In this document: piece after piece, positions 1 to 7,383 of the stretch
How the letters are laid out: each line of letters starts with the position of its first letter
Numbering within the stretch: position 1 is the stretch's first letter
NCBI GenBank assembly: GCA_001802655.1
Contig: MGZO01000035.1
Location: forward strand, 15,452 to 37,625
Source of the DNA: Hydrogenophilales bacterium RIFOXYD1_FULL_62_11
Lineage (GTDB): Bacteria > Pseudomonadota > Gammaproteobacteria > Burkholderiales > Thiobacillaceae
Direction: 5' to 3'
DNA length: 22,174 nt
Made by a program: the position numbers and the translations under genes
Notes under the pieces: generated by a model
Databases searched by the model: none
Seen by the model: the letters and a program-made list of their open reading frames with translations, nothing else
What the model was told of the DNA's origin: nothing

Positions 1-1270
1 CGACTTCGGCATTGCCGCCGAATGCCCACCAGGCAATGAACGTCAGCAGCGCGATCCCCATCACCACCGGCACGAACACCGCGCTGACCTTGTCCACCAG
101 CCGCTGGATCGGCGCCTTGGCGGCCTGCGCGTTTTCCACCAGGCGGATGATGCGCGCCAGCGTGGTCTCGCCGCCCACCGCCGTGGTACGCGCGACCAGC
201 ACGCCGTGGGCGTTGATCGCGCCGCCGGTGACCGCATCGCCCGGCTGCTTGTCCACCGGCAGCGATTCGCCGGTGAGCATCGATTCGTCGATCTGGCTGG
301 TGCCTTCGATGATCTCACCGTCCACCGGTACCCGTTCGCCGGGACGAATCACCACTTGATCGCCGACGCGGATGGCATCGATCGGCACATCGCGGTCAAC
401 GCCGTCGAGCCGCACTCGGGCCGTTGCCGGGCGCAAGGCCTGCAACGCGCGGATCGCCTCGGTGGTCTGGCGCTTGGCGCGCGCTTCCAGCCATTTGCCG
501 AGCAGCACCAGACTGATCACCACTGCCGACGCTTCGAAATACAGATGCATGGCATCGGCGCGCGTCAGCAACAGGTACACGGAAAGGCCATACGCCGCGC
601 TGGTGCCCACTGCCACCAGCAAATCCATGTTGCCGCTGCCTGCGCGCAAGGCCTTCCAGCCGGCGCGATAAAAGCGCGCGCCGAGCCAGAACTGCACCGG
701 GGTCGCCAGCGTCAATTGCAGCCAGCCCGGCAGCATCCAGTGCGCGCCGAACAGGCTGCCGAGCATCGGTGCCACCAGCGGCAGCGACAAGGCGATCGCC
801 AGCGCCACCGGCCACCAGCCGGGCAGCGCGCGTTTGACGGCAGGCGGCGTTTCGCCTGCTGTCTGCGGCAGCTGGGCGCCGTAACCCGCACGCTCCACCG
901 CCGCAATCAGCGCGGCGATGGAGGTGCCCTTGACGAGCTTGATCGTCGTCTGCTCGGTCGCCAGGTTGACGCTGGCATCGAGCACGCCCGGCACTTTATT
1001 CAATGCCTTTTCCACCCGCGCCGAACAGCTGGCACAGGTCATGCCGCTGATGTCGAGGGTGCAGGATTCGGTCGGCACGCTGAAGCCGGCCTTTTCGATG
1101 GCGCGCTGGATCGAGGCCACATCGGTGTCACCTGAAACCGTGGCGACCTCGGTCGCCAGATTCACCGTGGCGTCGGTGACGCCCGGCAGTTGCTTCAGCA
1201 CTTTCTCCACGCGTGCCGAACAACTGGCGCAGGTCATTCCCTGAATGCTGACGGCAAAGGTTTGGGGCAT
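1..1270 (-). CDS. copA: Cu(I)-exporting P1B-type ATPase, N-terminal part (C-terminus beyond left edge)
   Basis: Inner-membrane ATPase that exports monovalent copper from the cytoplasm. The reading frame is open from the ATG at 1268-1270 to the window edge, giving 423 residues, about half of a normal CopA. Two tandem heavy-metal-associated domains each carry GMTCASC (Cys14/Cys17 and Cys79/Cys82). Hydrophobic segments follow at about residues 130-245, then the actuator domain with TGES at 333-336, and a fifth membrane segment begins near 398. The CPC metal-site motif, the DKTG phosphorylation site and the ATP-binding domain would lie outside the window. The start is supported by an AGGA motif a few bases upstream. 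Two CxxC domains favour Cu(I) (or Ag(I)) over Zn/Cd, but the deciding membrane motif is not visible. It is divergent from the next gene, and no copper chaperone or CueR-type regulator is visible in the window. Confidence 0.95.
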   Translation of the reverse strand, partial: MPQTFAVSIQGMTCASCSARVEKVLKQLPGVTDATVNLATEVATVSGDTDVASIQRAIEKAGFSVPTESCTLDISGMTCASCSARVEKALNKVPGVLDASVNLATEQTTIKLVKGTSIAALIAAVERAGYGAQLPQTAGETPPAVKRALPGWWPVALAIALSLPLVAPMLGSLFGAHWMLPGWLQLTLATPVQFWLGARFYRAGWKALRAGSGNMDLLVAVGTSAAYGLSVYLLLTRADAMHLYFEASAVVISLVLLGKWLEARAKRQTTEAIRALQALRPATARVRLDGVDRDVPIDAIRVGDQVVIRPGERVPVDGEIIEGTSQIDESMLTGESLPVDKQPGDAVTGGAINAHGVLVARTTAVGGETTLARIIRLVENAQAAKAPIQRLVDKVSAVFVPVVMGIALLTFIAWWAFGGNAEV

Positions 1271-1346
1271 GTAACGTTCCTGAAAAGTGCGGATGAATGA
1301 ACCATAAACCCTCTTTTCTCTGAGAGGCCGGTTTTTCTAAAAATGT

Positions 1347-1377
1347 TCAAAGCGAACCGACTGTCTATCCGCTTTGA
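1347..1377. promoter_or_regulatory. inverted repeat upstream of copA, possible operator
   Basis: TCAAAGCG at 1347-1354 is exactly repeated in inverse orientation as CGCTTTGA at 1370-1377, with a 15-base spacer. It lies about 77 bases upstream of the copA start codon, where a regulator dyad could sit. It does not match the CueR consensus I know, so the operator role is inferred from symmetry and position only. Confidence 0.3.
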
Positions 1378-1510
1378 GCGTGGCGGCGCGGCCGGAGAGG
1401 GGAGATGAGCGTAACAACCGAAAAACCCGATTCCGATTTTCTGTTCGGTGGGCGGCCTGGTGGACGTGTAGCCATGCCCTGGGCGAATCAATATAAACTG
1501 CGTTAATTGA

Positions 1511-1530
1511 ATTTATTGATCAAGATAAAT
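1511..1530. promoter_or_regulatory. AT-rich imperfect palindrome, possible operator or promoter
   Basis: ATTTAT (1511-1516) and ATAAAT (1525-1530) flank a centre containing the palindrome TTGATCAA, within a local AT-rich island in otherwise GC-rich DNA. A second TGATCAA occurs near 1557-1563. It is about 105 bases upstream of the solute-binding-protein start. The function is inferred from composition and symmetry. Confidence 0.25.
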
Positions 1531-1635
1531 CCAGTTATCAGCTTTTGTGTCGATAGTGATCAAACGGCTGACAGGTTTGCGCCATGCAACACGTGGCAGG
1601 CTAAACAGATCATCCGGAAGATTGGGGGGAGCGCA

Positions 1636-2655
1636 ATGCAACGTCGAACCGTGCTCAGGAGCCTGGCTGTTTCCGCCTTGCTTGCGGGGGTAAAGGTCAA
1701 TGCTGCCGAGCAGGCGGGGCCCAAGGTGATTCGGGTGAACATTCCGGGGCCGCACCTGTTGCCTTTCATCCCGATCGAGTTGATTCCGAAGCTGGGGATT
1801 GACCAGGCTTTGGGCGTGCAACTGGCCATTCGCTACCTGCCGAGCGGCATTCTGGCTTTGGAGGATGCGTTGGCGGGCAATGCCCAGTTTGCCGGAGTCG
1901 CATTTACCACCTTGCCCACTTTTATCGCCAAGGGGAAACCGGTTTCAGCCATTGCGGTTTTGAGTAGTGGGGTGCCGCCTTACTCGATCCTGATTCGACC
2001 CGATCTCGCCGGGTCTCTGCGCAGTCTTAAAGATCTCAAGGGACGCAGCATCGGCATTCCCATGGGAAGTGTGACCTCGAAAACCTATTTGCAGGTGATG
2101 CTGGAGCTCTGGCTGGCGAATCATGGTGTGCGCAGCAATGAGGTTCGCTGGGTGCAGACCAACCAGAATCTGGCGGGCATGCAAGGCAGCCTGGTCAGCG
2201 GAATGGTCGACGCGGTTTTTTGCGAAGAGCCTTTGGCTGGCACCCTGGTGCGCAAGAAAATCGGTCTGCGTCTTGCCAGTCTGTCCGATCAAGATGCACC
2301 TGGCCGCGCGGGCTGGACGAACCATATACGCGCAGTGCTGGCGTGTCCGCGTGACATTGTTGAGCGGCAACCGCAGCAGGTTGAACGCATGACCAGCATG
2401 CTGAAGCGAAGCTTGCGGTGGATGCAGCTTAAAAAACCCGATGAGATTGTGGCCAAACTGGGCGTTGAGGATGCTGAGTTGAGCCAGGATCTGGCGAACC
2501 CGATCAAGCGGATCCCAAATTTATTCAGTCCGGATGGGCGGTTCAAGGCTGCGGAAGTCGAGGCGAGCACGCAATTCCTTGCCGAGACGGGCACGTCTTT
2601 GCCAGCAGGGATGAATATTCGAGGGTTGATTGCCGACAAGTGGGTTGACCGATAA
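1636..2655 (+). CDS. orphan periplasmic solute-binding protein, NMT1/TauA-like
   Basis: A 339-residue secreted protein of the periplasmic binding-protein type II fold (NMT1/THI5, TauA/SsuA-like), a family that binds small organic ligands such as sulfonates, nitrate-type anions or pyrimidine precursors. The N-terminus MQRRTVLRSLAVSALLAG is a signal peptide with twin arginines, so Tat export is possible; cleavage is likely near the AAEQ region (about residue 25). Family-like segments include LEDALAGNAQFAG and SLKDLKGRSIGIPMGS. The start at 1636 is preferred over the ATG at 1507 because GGGGGGAG precedes it at the right distance and the signal peptide begins there. No permease or ATPase gene is adjacent; the next gene, 113 bases downstream, is a GGDEF-EAL protein with a periplasmic domain. 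It may therefore be a sensor subunit instead of a transporter part. The ligand is unknown. Confidence 0.85.
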   Translation: MQRRTVLRSLAVSALLAGVKVNAAEQAGPKVIRVNIPGPHLLPFIPIELIPKLGIDQALGVQLAIRYLPSGILALEDALAGNAQFAGVAFTTLPTFIAKGKPVSAIAVLSSGVPPYSILIRPDLAGSLRSLKDLKGRSIGIPMGSVTSKTYLQVMLELWLANHGVRSNEVRWVQTNQNLAGMQGSLVSGMVDAVFCEEPLAGTLVRKKIGLRLASLSDQDAPGRAGWTNHIRAVLACPRDIVERQPQQVERMTSMLKRSLRWMQLKKPDEIVAKLGVEDAELSQDLANPIKRIPNLFSPDGRFKAAEVEASTQFLAETGTSLPAGMNIRGLIADKWVDR

Positions 2656-2768
2656 ATGCTTGTGACTCAGCCGAATATACGCATCCGTGCTTCCCCAATT
2701 GCCCGTGGGGCAGTGCGGCCATCCGGTGCGGTCCTTGGGCTAGTAAGCGGACGTTTGAGTGACGCGCC

Positions 2769-5453
2769 ATGGTGATGACCCGCGCGCGCCAGTGGTTGAC
2801 GACACGTTTTTCCGGCGGGCTGCGCCGGCAGGCGTATTCACATCTGGCGCTGACCATTTTGGTTGCGTCCACAATCATTTTTCTCGGCGCCAGCTCGACC
2901 CTGTCCAATATTCGTGAGCGTGACCGCCAGCTCCAGCAAAACCAGCTGCGGGAACACTACAAATCGGTGCTGCCCCGGCTGGAGGCGGCATGGTCCGCTG
3001 CCGCAATGCAGGCTCAGTCACGGATTGAATACCTGCGCATTCTCGAACAGCCCGATGTTTTGGCGTTACCCAAAATGACCGCCTACCTGAATGCGCAATG
3101 GAGCTTGAGCGAGTTTTCGAACCTGCTCATTCTGGATGCGGACAACCAGGTGATTTTTCATCACGGATCCGAATCGTCGTCATTGAAGGACTTGTTTGGC
3201 GAACAGGCAACCTGGATTTATGTGCCGCAGTTCCACCAGCTCTATCGGGTCTTTCAAGTGCCGGTCTGGCTGGGAAAACGGGGCCAGGGGCGCCTCGTTT
3301 TGTTCAAGTCCCTGTCCAACTCCACCTTGCGGGAAATGCTCATTCCCGATGCCATCCTGCAGCTCAGCTATCACGGTCAACTCGTCGCCCAGTCCCACGA
3401 CATTCCTCCGCCCAACCAAAAAAGCACGTTACATATCGAGTTGGCCTGGCCTTCCGTCCTGGCCGAAAAGGAGAGTGGAAAGGGCGTGGTTCTGGAAATT
3501 TACCGCGAGGTCGTCGATCAGCTGCCCTACTCAAGCTTCATTCTGCGGACTTTCGGCGCCATCGCGCTGCTGACCCTGCTGATCTGGCTGAGCGTAGGGC
3601 GCTGGTTGGCACGGACGGCCTCGCGTATCGAGACCCTGGGCAAAGGCGCACGCTTGTATGCCGAGGGAGAAGACCACGAAACTCTGGTCGCCGAGTTGAA
3701 GCCGGCGCGCCAGCGTGCCGATGAAATCGGTGAAACGGCGATCGCCTTTGAACAGATGATGGAAGCGATCCAAAGCCGGGCCCAGGAACAACAATACTAT
3801 CTGGAAACCCTGTCATTGCTGGAAGAGGCCGTCATCGAGCTGAACCCGGAGGGCATCATTCTGCGAGCCAGCCCGGGGTGGAACAAGATCGTTCATCGCA
3901 AGGATGGGGTGGGCCTGTCGATCTGCGACGAGATTCATACTGAAGATGTCGACCTGTTCAAGGCGCAACTGAAAACGCTGCTTGCGGGCGAGAAGCAGCA
4001 GGTGACCCTGCGCTTTCGCTTGCGCCCGCAATGGGTGCTCAAGCATGAAACCTGGGTGGAATGTCAGTTTCTCCCCAATACGCACAAAAATGGCCAGGTG
4101 ACCGGAGTTCGCGGCGTGTTGCGCGACATCACCCAGACCTATCTGAACGAACGGCAGATCACCCATATGGCGCTGCATGACGCGCTCACCGAATTACCCA
4201 ACCGCATCCTGCTGGAAGACCGCATCAAGAATGCGCTAAGCATTGCGCAACGCAACCAGCATCTGGTGGGGGTTTGCTTTATCGATCTGGACAACTTCAA
4301 GGTCATCAACGACACCCTTGGCCACAAGGCGGGAGACCGTTTGCTGGTGGCGTTTGCCGACCGGCTGCGTGCGGGCTTGCGCGGGGGCGACACGCTGGCC
4401 CGCTGGGGTGGGGATGAGTTTGTATTGTTGCTGCCGGACATGCAGTCGATACGGGTGATTCGCAGCGTGACGGACAAAATCATTGAGTCATTGCAGCCGC
4501 CGCTGATACTGGATGGCAATGAAATCCGCGTGACGTTCAGCATGGGAGCGGTGGTCTTTCCGAACGACGGGGAGGAAATCGAGATGCTCTTTTCCCAGGC
4601 GGATCGGGCCATGTTCTTTGCCAAGTCACAGGGACGCAATCAGGTTTGTTTCTTCCAGGACATGGAGCGGAGCGCCCCGGGGAAAAAGGAGCTCTACATC
4701 CAGAGTCACCTCACCCAGGCCATTAATCAGGGCCGGATCGAGACCTGGTTTCAGCCCATCGTGGAGGCACGCAGTGGCCGCTGCCACGCCGTCGAGGTTC
4801 TGGCGCGCTGGCAGGATGGCGAATATGGCTGGATCAGTCCCAGCACGTTCATTCCCATGGCAGAAAACCTGGGCCTGATCGGCGAGCTGGGCCTGCAAAT
4901 CCTGAGCGCCAGCCTGGATGCGGCTCAGGCGTGGCAGACCAAGGGGGAAACCTTGACGCTCGCGGTCAATATCTCCAAGCGCCAGCTATTCGCCCCTTCG
5001 TTTACACAGCGGTTGATCAAGGAATTCGCTGCGCGGGGCCTTGCGCACTCGATGCTGATTCTGGAAGTGACCGAGAGCGTCGCGTTAAGCGATGTGCAGA
5101 ATGGCGCAGAGCGGGTGTCGGAACTGAGGCGGGCAGGGTTTGGTATCGCCATCGACGACTTCGGAACCGGCTATTCGTCGCTGTCGCAATTGCATGAAAT
5201 GTGTGCCGATGAGCTAAAAATCGACATTTCCTTTGTGCGGCGCTTGAACGAGCCTTCCGGCCTGAGCATGGTTCAGGCCATCATCAACCTGGCTCAATTG
5301 TTCGGTCTGAAGACGGTGGCAGAGGGGGTGGAAGACATGGAAACTGCTGCGAAACTGCGCGAACTCGGTGTCGATTACCTGCAAGGCTATTTGTTTGGAA
5401 AACCCATGACACGGGTGGATTTTTTGGCCTGGCTGGATGCTCAGCCCAGCTAA
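2769..5453 (+). CDS. membrane sensor with PAS, GGDEF and EAL domains (c-di-GMP turnover)
   Basis: An 894-residue inner-membrane protein predicted to make and/or degrade cyclic di-GMP. A TM helix at about 20-45 is followed by a periplasmic domain of about 210 residues, a second TM helix near 257-280, a HAMP-like linker to about 340, a PAS-like domain at 345-455, GGDEF and EAL. The GGDEF signature is intact at 547-551, preceded at the usual five-residue distance by an inhibitory-site RGGD (538-541). The EAL domain reads EVL at 676-678 but keeps the catalytic Glu, the Asn of VNISKRQL, LEVTES, IDDFGTGYSS (Asp796/797), the Lys of LKIDISF and VAEGVE, so both activities are possible. The ATG at 2769 has only a weak ribosome site; an ATG at 2775 is also possible. 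It probably shares a transcript with the solute-binding protein upstream. A small hairpin overlaps the stop codon. Confidence 0.92.
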   Translation: MVMTRARQWLTTRFSGGLRRQAYSHLALTILVASTIIFLGASSTLSNIRERDRQLQQNQLREHYKSVLPRLEAAWSAAAMQAQSRIEYLRILEQPDVLALPKMTAYLNAQWSLSEFSNLLILDADNQVIFHHGSESSSLKDLFGEQATWIYVPQFHQLYRVFQVPVWLGKRGQGRLVLFKSLSNSTLREMLIPDAILQLSYHGQLVAQSHDIPPPNQKSTLHIELAWPSVLAEKESGKGVVLEIYREVVDQLPYSSFILRTFGAIALLTLLIWLSVGRWLARTASRIETLGKGARLYAEGEDHETLVAELKPARQRADEIGETAIAFEQMMEAIQSRAQEQQYYLETLSLLEEAVIELNPEGIILRASPGWNKIVHRKDGVGLSICDEIHTEDVDLFKAQLKTLLAGEKQQVTLRFRLRPQWVLKHETWVECQFLPNTHKNGQVTGVRGVLRDITQTYLNERQITHMALHDALTELPNRILLEDRIKNALSIAQRNQHLVGVCFIDLDNFKVINDTLGHKAGDRLLVAFADRLRAGLRGGDTLARWGGDEFVLLLPDMQSIRVIRSVTDKIIESLQPPLILDGNEIRVTFSMGAVVFPNDGEEIEMLFSQADRAMFFAKSQGRNQVCFFQDMERSAPGKKELYIQSHLTQAINQGRIETWFQPIVEARSGRCHAVEVLARWQDGEYGWISPSTFIPMAENLGLIGELGLQILSASLDAAQAWQTKGETLTLAVNISKRQLFAPSFTQRLIKEFAARGLAHSMLILEVTESVALSDVQNGAERVSELRRAGFGIAIDDFGTGYSSLSQLHEMCADELKIDISFVRRLNEPSGLSMVQAIINLAQLFGLKTVAEGVEDMETAAKLRELGVDYLQGYLFGKPMTRVDFLAWLDAQPS

Positions 5454-5730
5454 GGCTGGCGAATTCCCCTCGACTTGCTTGCCGGCATGCTGCCGGCGTT
5501 CGACCTGAACCCCGGGTCCCCGCGCGAGTAAGTCTCTGCTCATTGCTTTTCGGATTATTCCTACGCCGAACTGCAACCGCCTCCGACTGTAGCGTCCCCG
5601 CCGCTCCCCCAGAATGCTTCTCACAGGCCCGGTCTTCGACTGGTGGCCACCCGCCCGACAGGGCGGCAGCCGTGCCTGCCACGCAAGGCATCCGTCTCGC
5701 GTGCATCGTAGACAGACAGGAGAGAGCCAG
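5454..5730. other. intergenic region with two hairpins
   Basis: A 277-base spacer without a credible gene. A hairpin GCCGGC-ATGCT-GCCGGC lies at 5481-5497, about 30 bases after the GGDEF-EAL stop, with no T-run, so it is at best a weak or factor-assisted terminator. A second hairpin, CCGCCC-GACA-GGGCGG, lies at 5651-5666 next to the palindrome GGTGGCCACC (5642-5651), about 65 bases before the next start codon, where it could structure the leader RNA. The promoter of the following gene cluster should be here, but no box is clear. Confidence 0.5.
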
Positions 5731-6045
5731 ATGAAATCCAGTACCTCCAAATCCAGTGTGCAAGGCGAGGGCGATTACGTCTCAGCCAAAAAATACAACG
5801 AGCATGCCCAGGCTTTTGCCCAATCCGGCAAGGTCGAGCAGGCGGCCAGGAAAGCCGCTCCACGCAATGAGCGGGAGCAGGACGAGATGCGTCAAGCCGA
5901 GGCCGCAGGACGGTCGCACGCCAAGAGCCAGGTCTCCGCCGGAAAGGGCGAGGGTTCGCCCGAGCGTCGCCAGCCCGACAAACAGGCACCCGGCAAACAT
6001 CCAGAGGGGCACAATCCCCTCCCGAAAAAAGTACCCGGCCGTTAA
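5731..6045 (+). CDS. small hydrophilic stress-type protein, function unknown
   Basis: A 104-residue, very hydrophilic protein with no signal peptide, membrane segment or cysteine. It is rich in Lys, Glu, Ala, Gln and Ser, with an N-terminal low-complexity Ser/Thr stretch, a central helical-looking part (AKKYNEHAQAFAQSG) and a Gly/Pro/Lys-rich tail ending PLPKKVPGR. The composition suggests a mostly disordered protein of the kind often found beside PRC-barrel, CsbD and BON stress genes. The ATG at 5731 is chosen because ACAGGAGAGA lies just upstream; an in-frame ATG at 5614 lacks this. It is the first of seven same-strand genes. The gene call is firm, the function unknown. Confidence 0.75.
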   Translation: MKSSTSKSSVQGEGDYVSAKKYNEHAQAFAQSGKVEQAARKAAPRNEREQDEMRQAEAAGRSHAKSQVSAGKGEGSPERRQPDKQAPGKHPEGHNPLPKKVPGR

Positions 6046-6099
6046 GGCCATCACTGTCACTTTGCTTGCTTAATCAGTAATTTCAATCAGGAGAATGTC

Positions 6100-6462
6100 A
6101 TGACCACTGTTTCCAGCAATCCGATCCTTTCCTCCAGCTCGATCTCCGGTGACAAAGTCGTCAACCGCCAGGGAGAGGATCTGGGCGATATCAAGGATTT
6201 GATGATCGACGTCGATACCGGCCGCGTCGCGTATGCGGTACTGGAATTCGGCGGCTTCCTCGGTCTGGGCAGCAAGCTGTTCGCCGTTCCGCTTTCGGCC
6301 ATGGAACTGGATACGGCGAACCACCACTTTATCTTCGACCAGGACAAGGAAAGCCTCGACAGCGCGCCCGGTTTCGACAAGGACCACTGGCCGAATTTTG
6401 CCGACCGCGACTGGGGTGCGAGTGTGCATTCCCATTACGGTGTCCGCCCCTATTGGGAGTGA
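6100..6462 (+). CDS. PRC-barrel domain protein
   Basis: A 120-residue cytoplasmic protein with one PRC-barrel domain at about residues 10-80, a small beta-barrel fold found in photosynthetic reaction centre H subunits and in RimM. Diagnostic features are the segment VVNRQGEDLGDIKDLMID followed by GRVAYAVLEFGG and a strand KLFAVPLSAM. The C-terminal 40 residues are acidic and aromatic, ending HYGVRPYWE. Stand-alone PRC-barrel proteins of this type are common in proteobacterial stress clusters, but their molecular role is not well defined. The start follows TCAGGAGAATGTC, a good ribosome site, 54 bases after the previous gene. Confidence 0.9.
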   Translation: MTTVSSNPILSSSSISGDKVVNRQGEDLGDIKDLMIDVDTGRVAYAVLEFGGFLGLGSKLFAVPLSAMELDTANHHFIFDQDKESLDSAPGFDKDHWPNFADRDWGASVHSHYGVRPYWE

Positions 6463-6521
6463 GTTTGGCCAGTCCCACCTTTGGAGACAGGTTTTTTTAG
6501 CTTCATTTCCCGGAGTCGACC

Positions 6522-6917
6522 ATGCAATCGACGTTCATAGGCATGGCTGTTGTCGCTCTTCTCGGCATCGCCCTGTTGACCGTCCAGGTAGCTAGACCGC
6601 GTGTGACCGTTTACGAGGGGTTGGACGGCCACAGCGAGCGGCAGGCGGAGCGGGACGAATCAGGGGGTGAGCCTCGCAGCCCCTCGTTGAAGGTGGCTGA
6701 AGTCCGGGTTGCCCAGTCGGTCTTCAACGGGCGTCGTGCCGATGTCGGGCTCGTAGAGAAGAGCCCTTTGCCGTCTACCGATACGAACAGGGTGCGCTAC
6801 AAAAGGATGCGCTACGCCGCTTATGACAGGGAGGCCAGGGAACGGTGTCGAACGACATATAAGGGCAAGGCCCGGGAAACTTGCATCGATGAGGCGCGGA
6901 TGAAATACATCCGATAA
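6522..6917 (+). CDS. small membrane-anchored protein with a C-terminal Cys-pair motif
   Basis: A 131-residue protein with an N-terminal hydrophobic segment (about residues 4-25) that could be a signal anchor, a charged and probably disordered middle, and a conserved-looking C-terminus (about 98-131). That C-terminus holds Cys109 and Cys121 in CRTTYKGKARETC followed by IDEARMKY. The same pattern occurs twice in the secreted protein encoded at 10719-11111, where the pairs are C-X10-C; here the spacing is one residue longer. A disulfide-closed helical hairpin in the periplasm is plausible. No known family is recognised. The start at 6522 follows CCGGAG at suitable spacing; the gene sits between the PRC-barrel gene and a Cys-rich small gene. 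Confidence 0.75.
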   Translation: MQSTFIGMAVVALLGIALLTVQVARPRVTVYEGLDGHSERQAERDESGGEPRSPSLKVAEVRVAQSVFNGRRADVGLVEKSPLPSTDTNRVRYKRMRYAAYDREARERCRTTYKGKARETCIDEARMKYIR

Positions 6918-6965
6918 GCGGTGCTCTGCACCTGTTCATTAAGTTCGTCCTACAAGGAGAATTGC

Positions 6966-7193
6966 ATGGCCAATACAACCAACTGGGGCCTCTGCATCCA
7001 GTGCAAGTGGTGGCAGGTCGAGCCGGACGCAGCCCTGGCCAGTACCACTCATGGACTGTGCATCGAGCAAAGCCTGCAGCCTTATCTGTTGCGCGTTTCC
7101 GGCGGCAGCGGCTGCGGTCTGTTTGTCGAGGGTGAGCCTGCTCGGGCGGACGGCTCCGGCGAGTGCCCGCCCACCGCCAAACCCGTGCGCTAA
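6966..7193 (+). CDS. small Cys-rich protein, possible metal-binding
   Basis: A 75-residue protein with no signal peptide or membrane segment. Cysteines occur in GLCIQCKWWQ (Cys10, Cys13), GLCIEQSLQPY, SGGSGCGLF and near the C-terminus in GECPPTA. A CxxC followed by further single cysteines recalls small zinc or iron binding folds, though no named family is assigned. The Gly-Leu-Cys-Ile element appears twice, which could reflect internal pseudo-symmetry. The start is supported by CAAGGAGAATTGC immediately upstream, 48 bases after the previous gene. The gene call is strong because of the ribosome site and the position in the cluster; function is open. Confidence 0.75.
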   Translation: MANTTNWGLCIQCKWWQVEPDAALASTTHGLCIEQSLQPYLLRVSGGSGCGLFVEGEPARADGSGECPPTAKPVR

Positions 7194-7383
7194 AGCCGCC
7201 ACTCTCTGTTGGATGAGCGCGTCCACCTGGGCGCGTCAGGAGTGTACGGGCGCTTGGTCAATATAAGTGGCCTGATCAAGCATTCCCGATGCCCGCTGCA
7301 CAGCATGAAGGGTTCCCGAACCAAGCGGAACGCAGCGGAGAAACTGGATGTGGCGGCAGTCGTTCAGACAACAGGAGGATTTC

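Larger units (their letters stand above)
1271..1635. other. divergent intergenic region, copA / solute-binding protein
   Basis: This 365-base spacer separates two divergent genes and should hold both promoters. It contains an 8-base-arm inverted repeat on the copA side (1347-1377) and an AT-rich imperfect palindrome around TTGATCAA on the other side (1511-1530). I see no convincing CueR box and no clear -35/-10 pair. An in-frame ATG at 1507 would extend the solute-binding protein by 43 residues, but that extension does not look like protein and would precede the signal sequence, so the spacer is taken as non-coding. Confidence 0.6.

Noticed and set aside
206..1135. 309-residue plus-strand open frame at the left end
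   Set aside because: It is the shadow of the copA coding strand; the real gene is on the minus strand with two GMTCASC motifs and TGES.
1310..1327. Small hairpin CCTCT/AGAGG followed by T residues upstream of copA
   Set aside because: Only five base pairs, and on the plus strand no gene ends before it, so a terminator role makes little sense.
1507..1635. 43-residue N-terminal extension of the solute-binding protein
   Set aside because: It precedes an evident signal peptide and lacks a ribosome site, while the ATG at 1636 has one.
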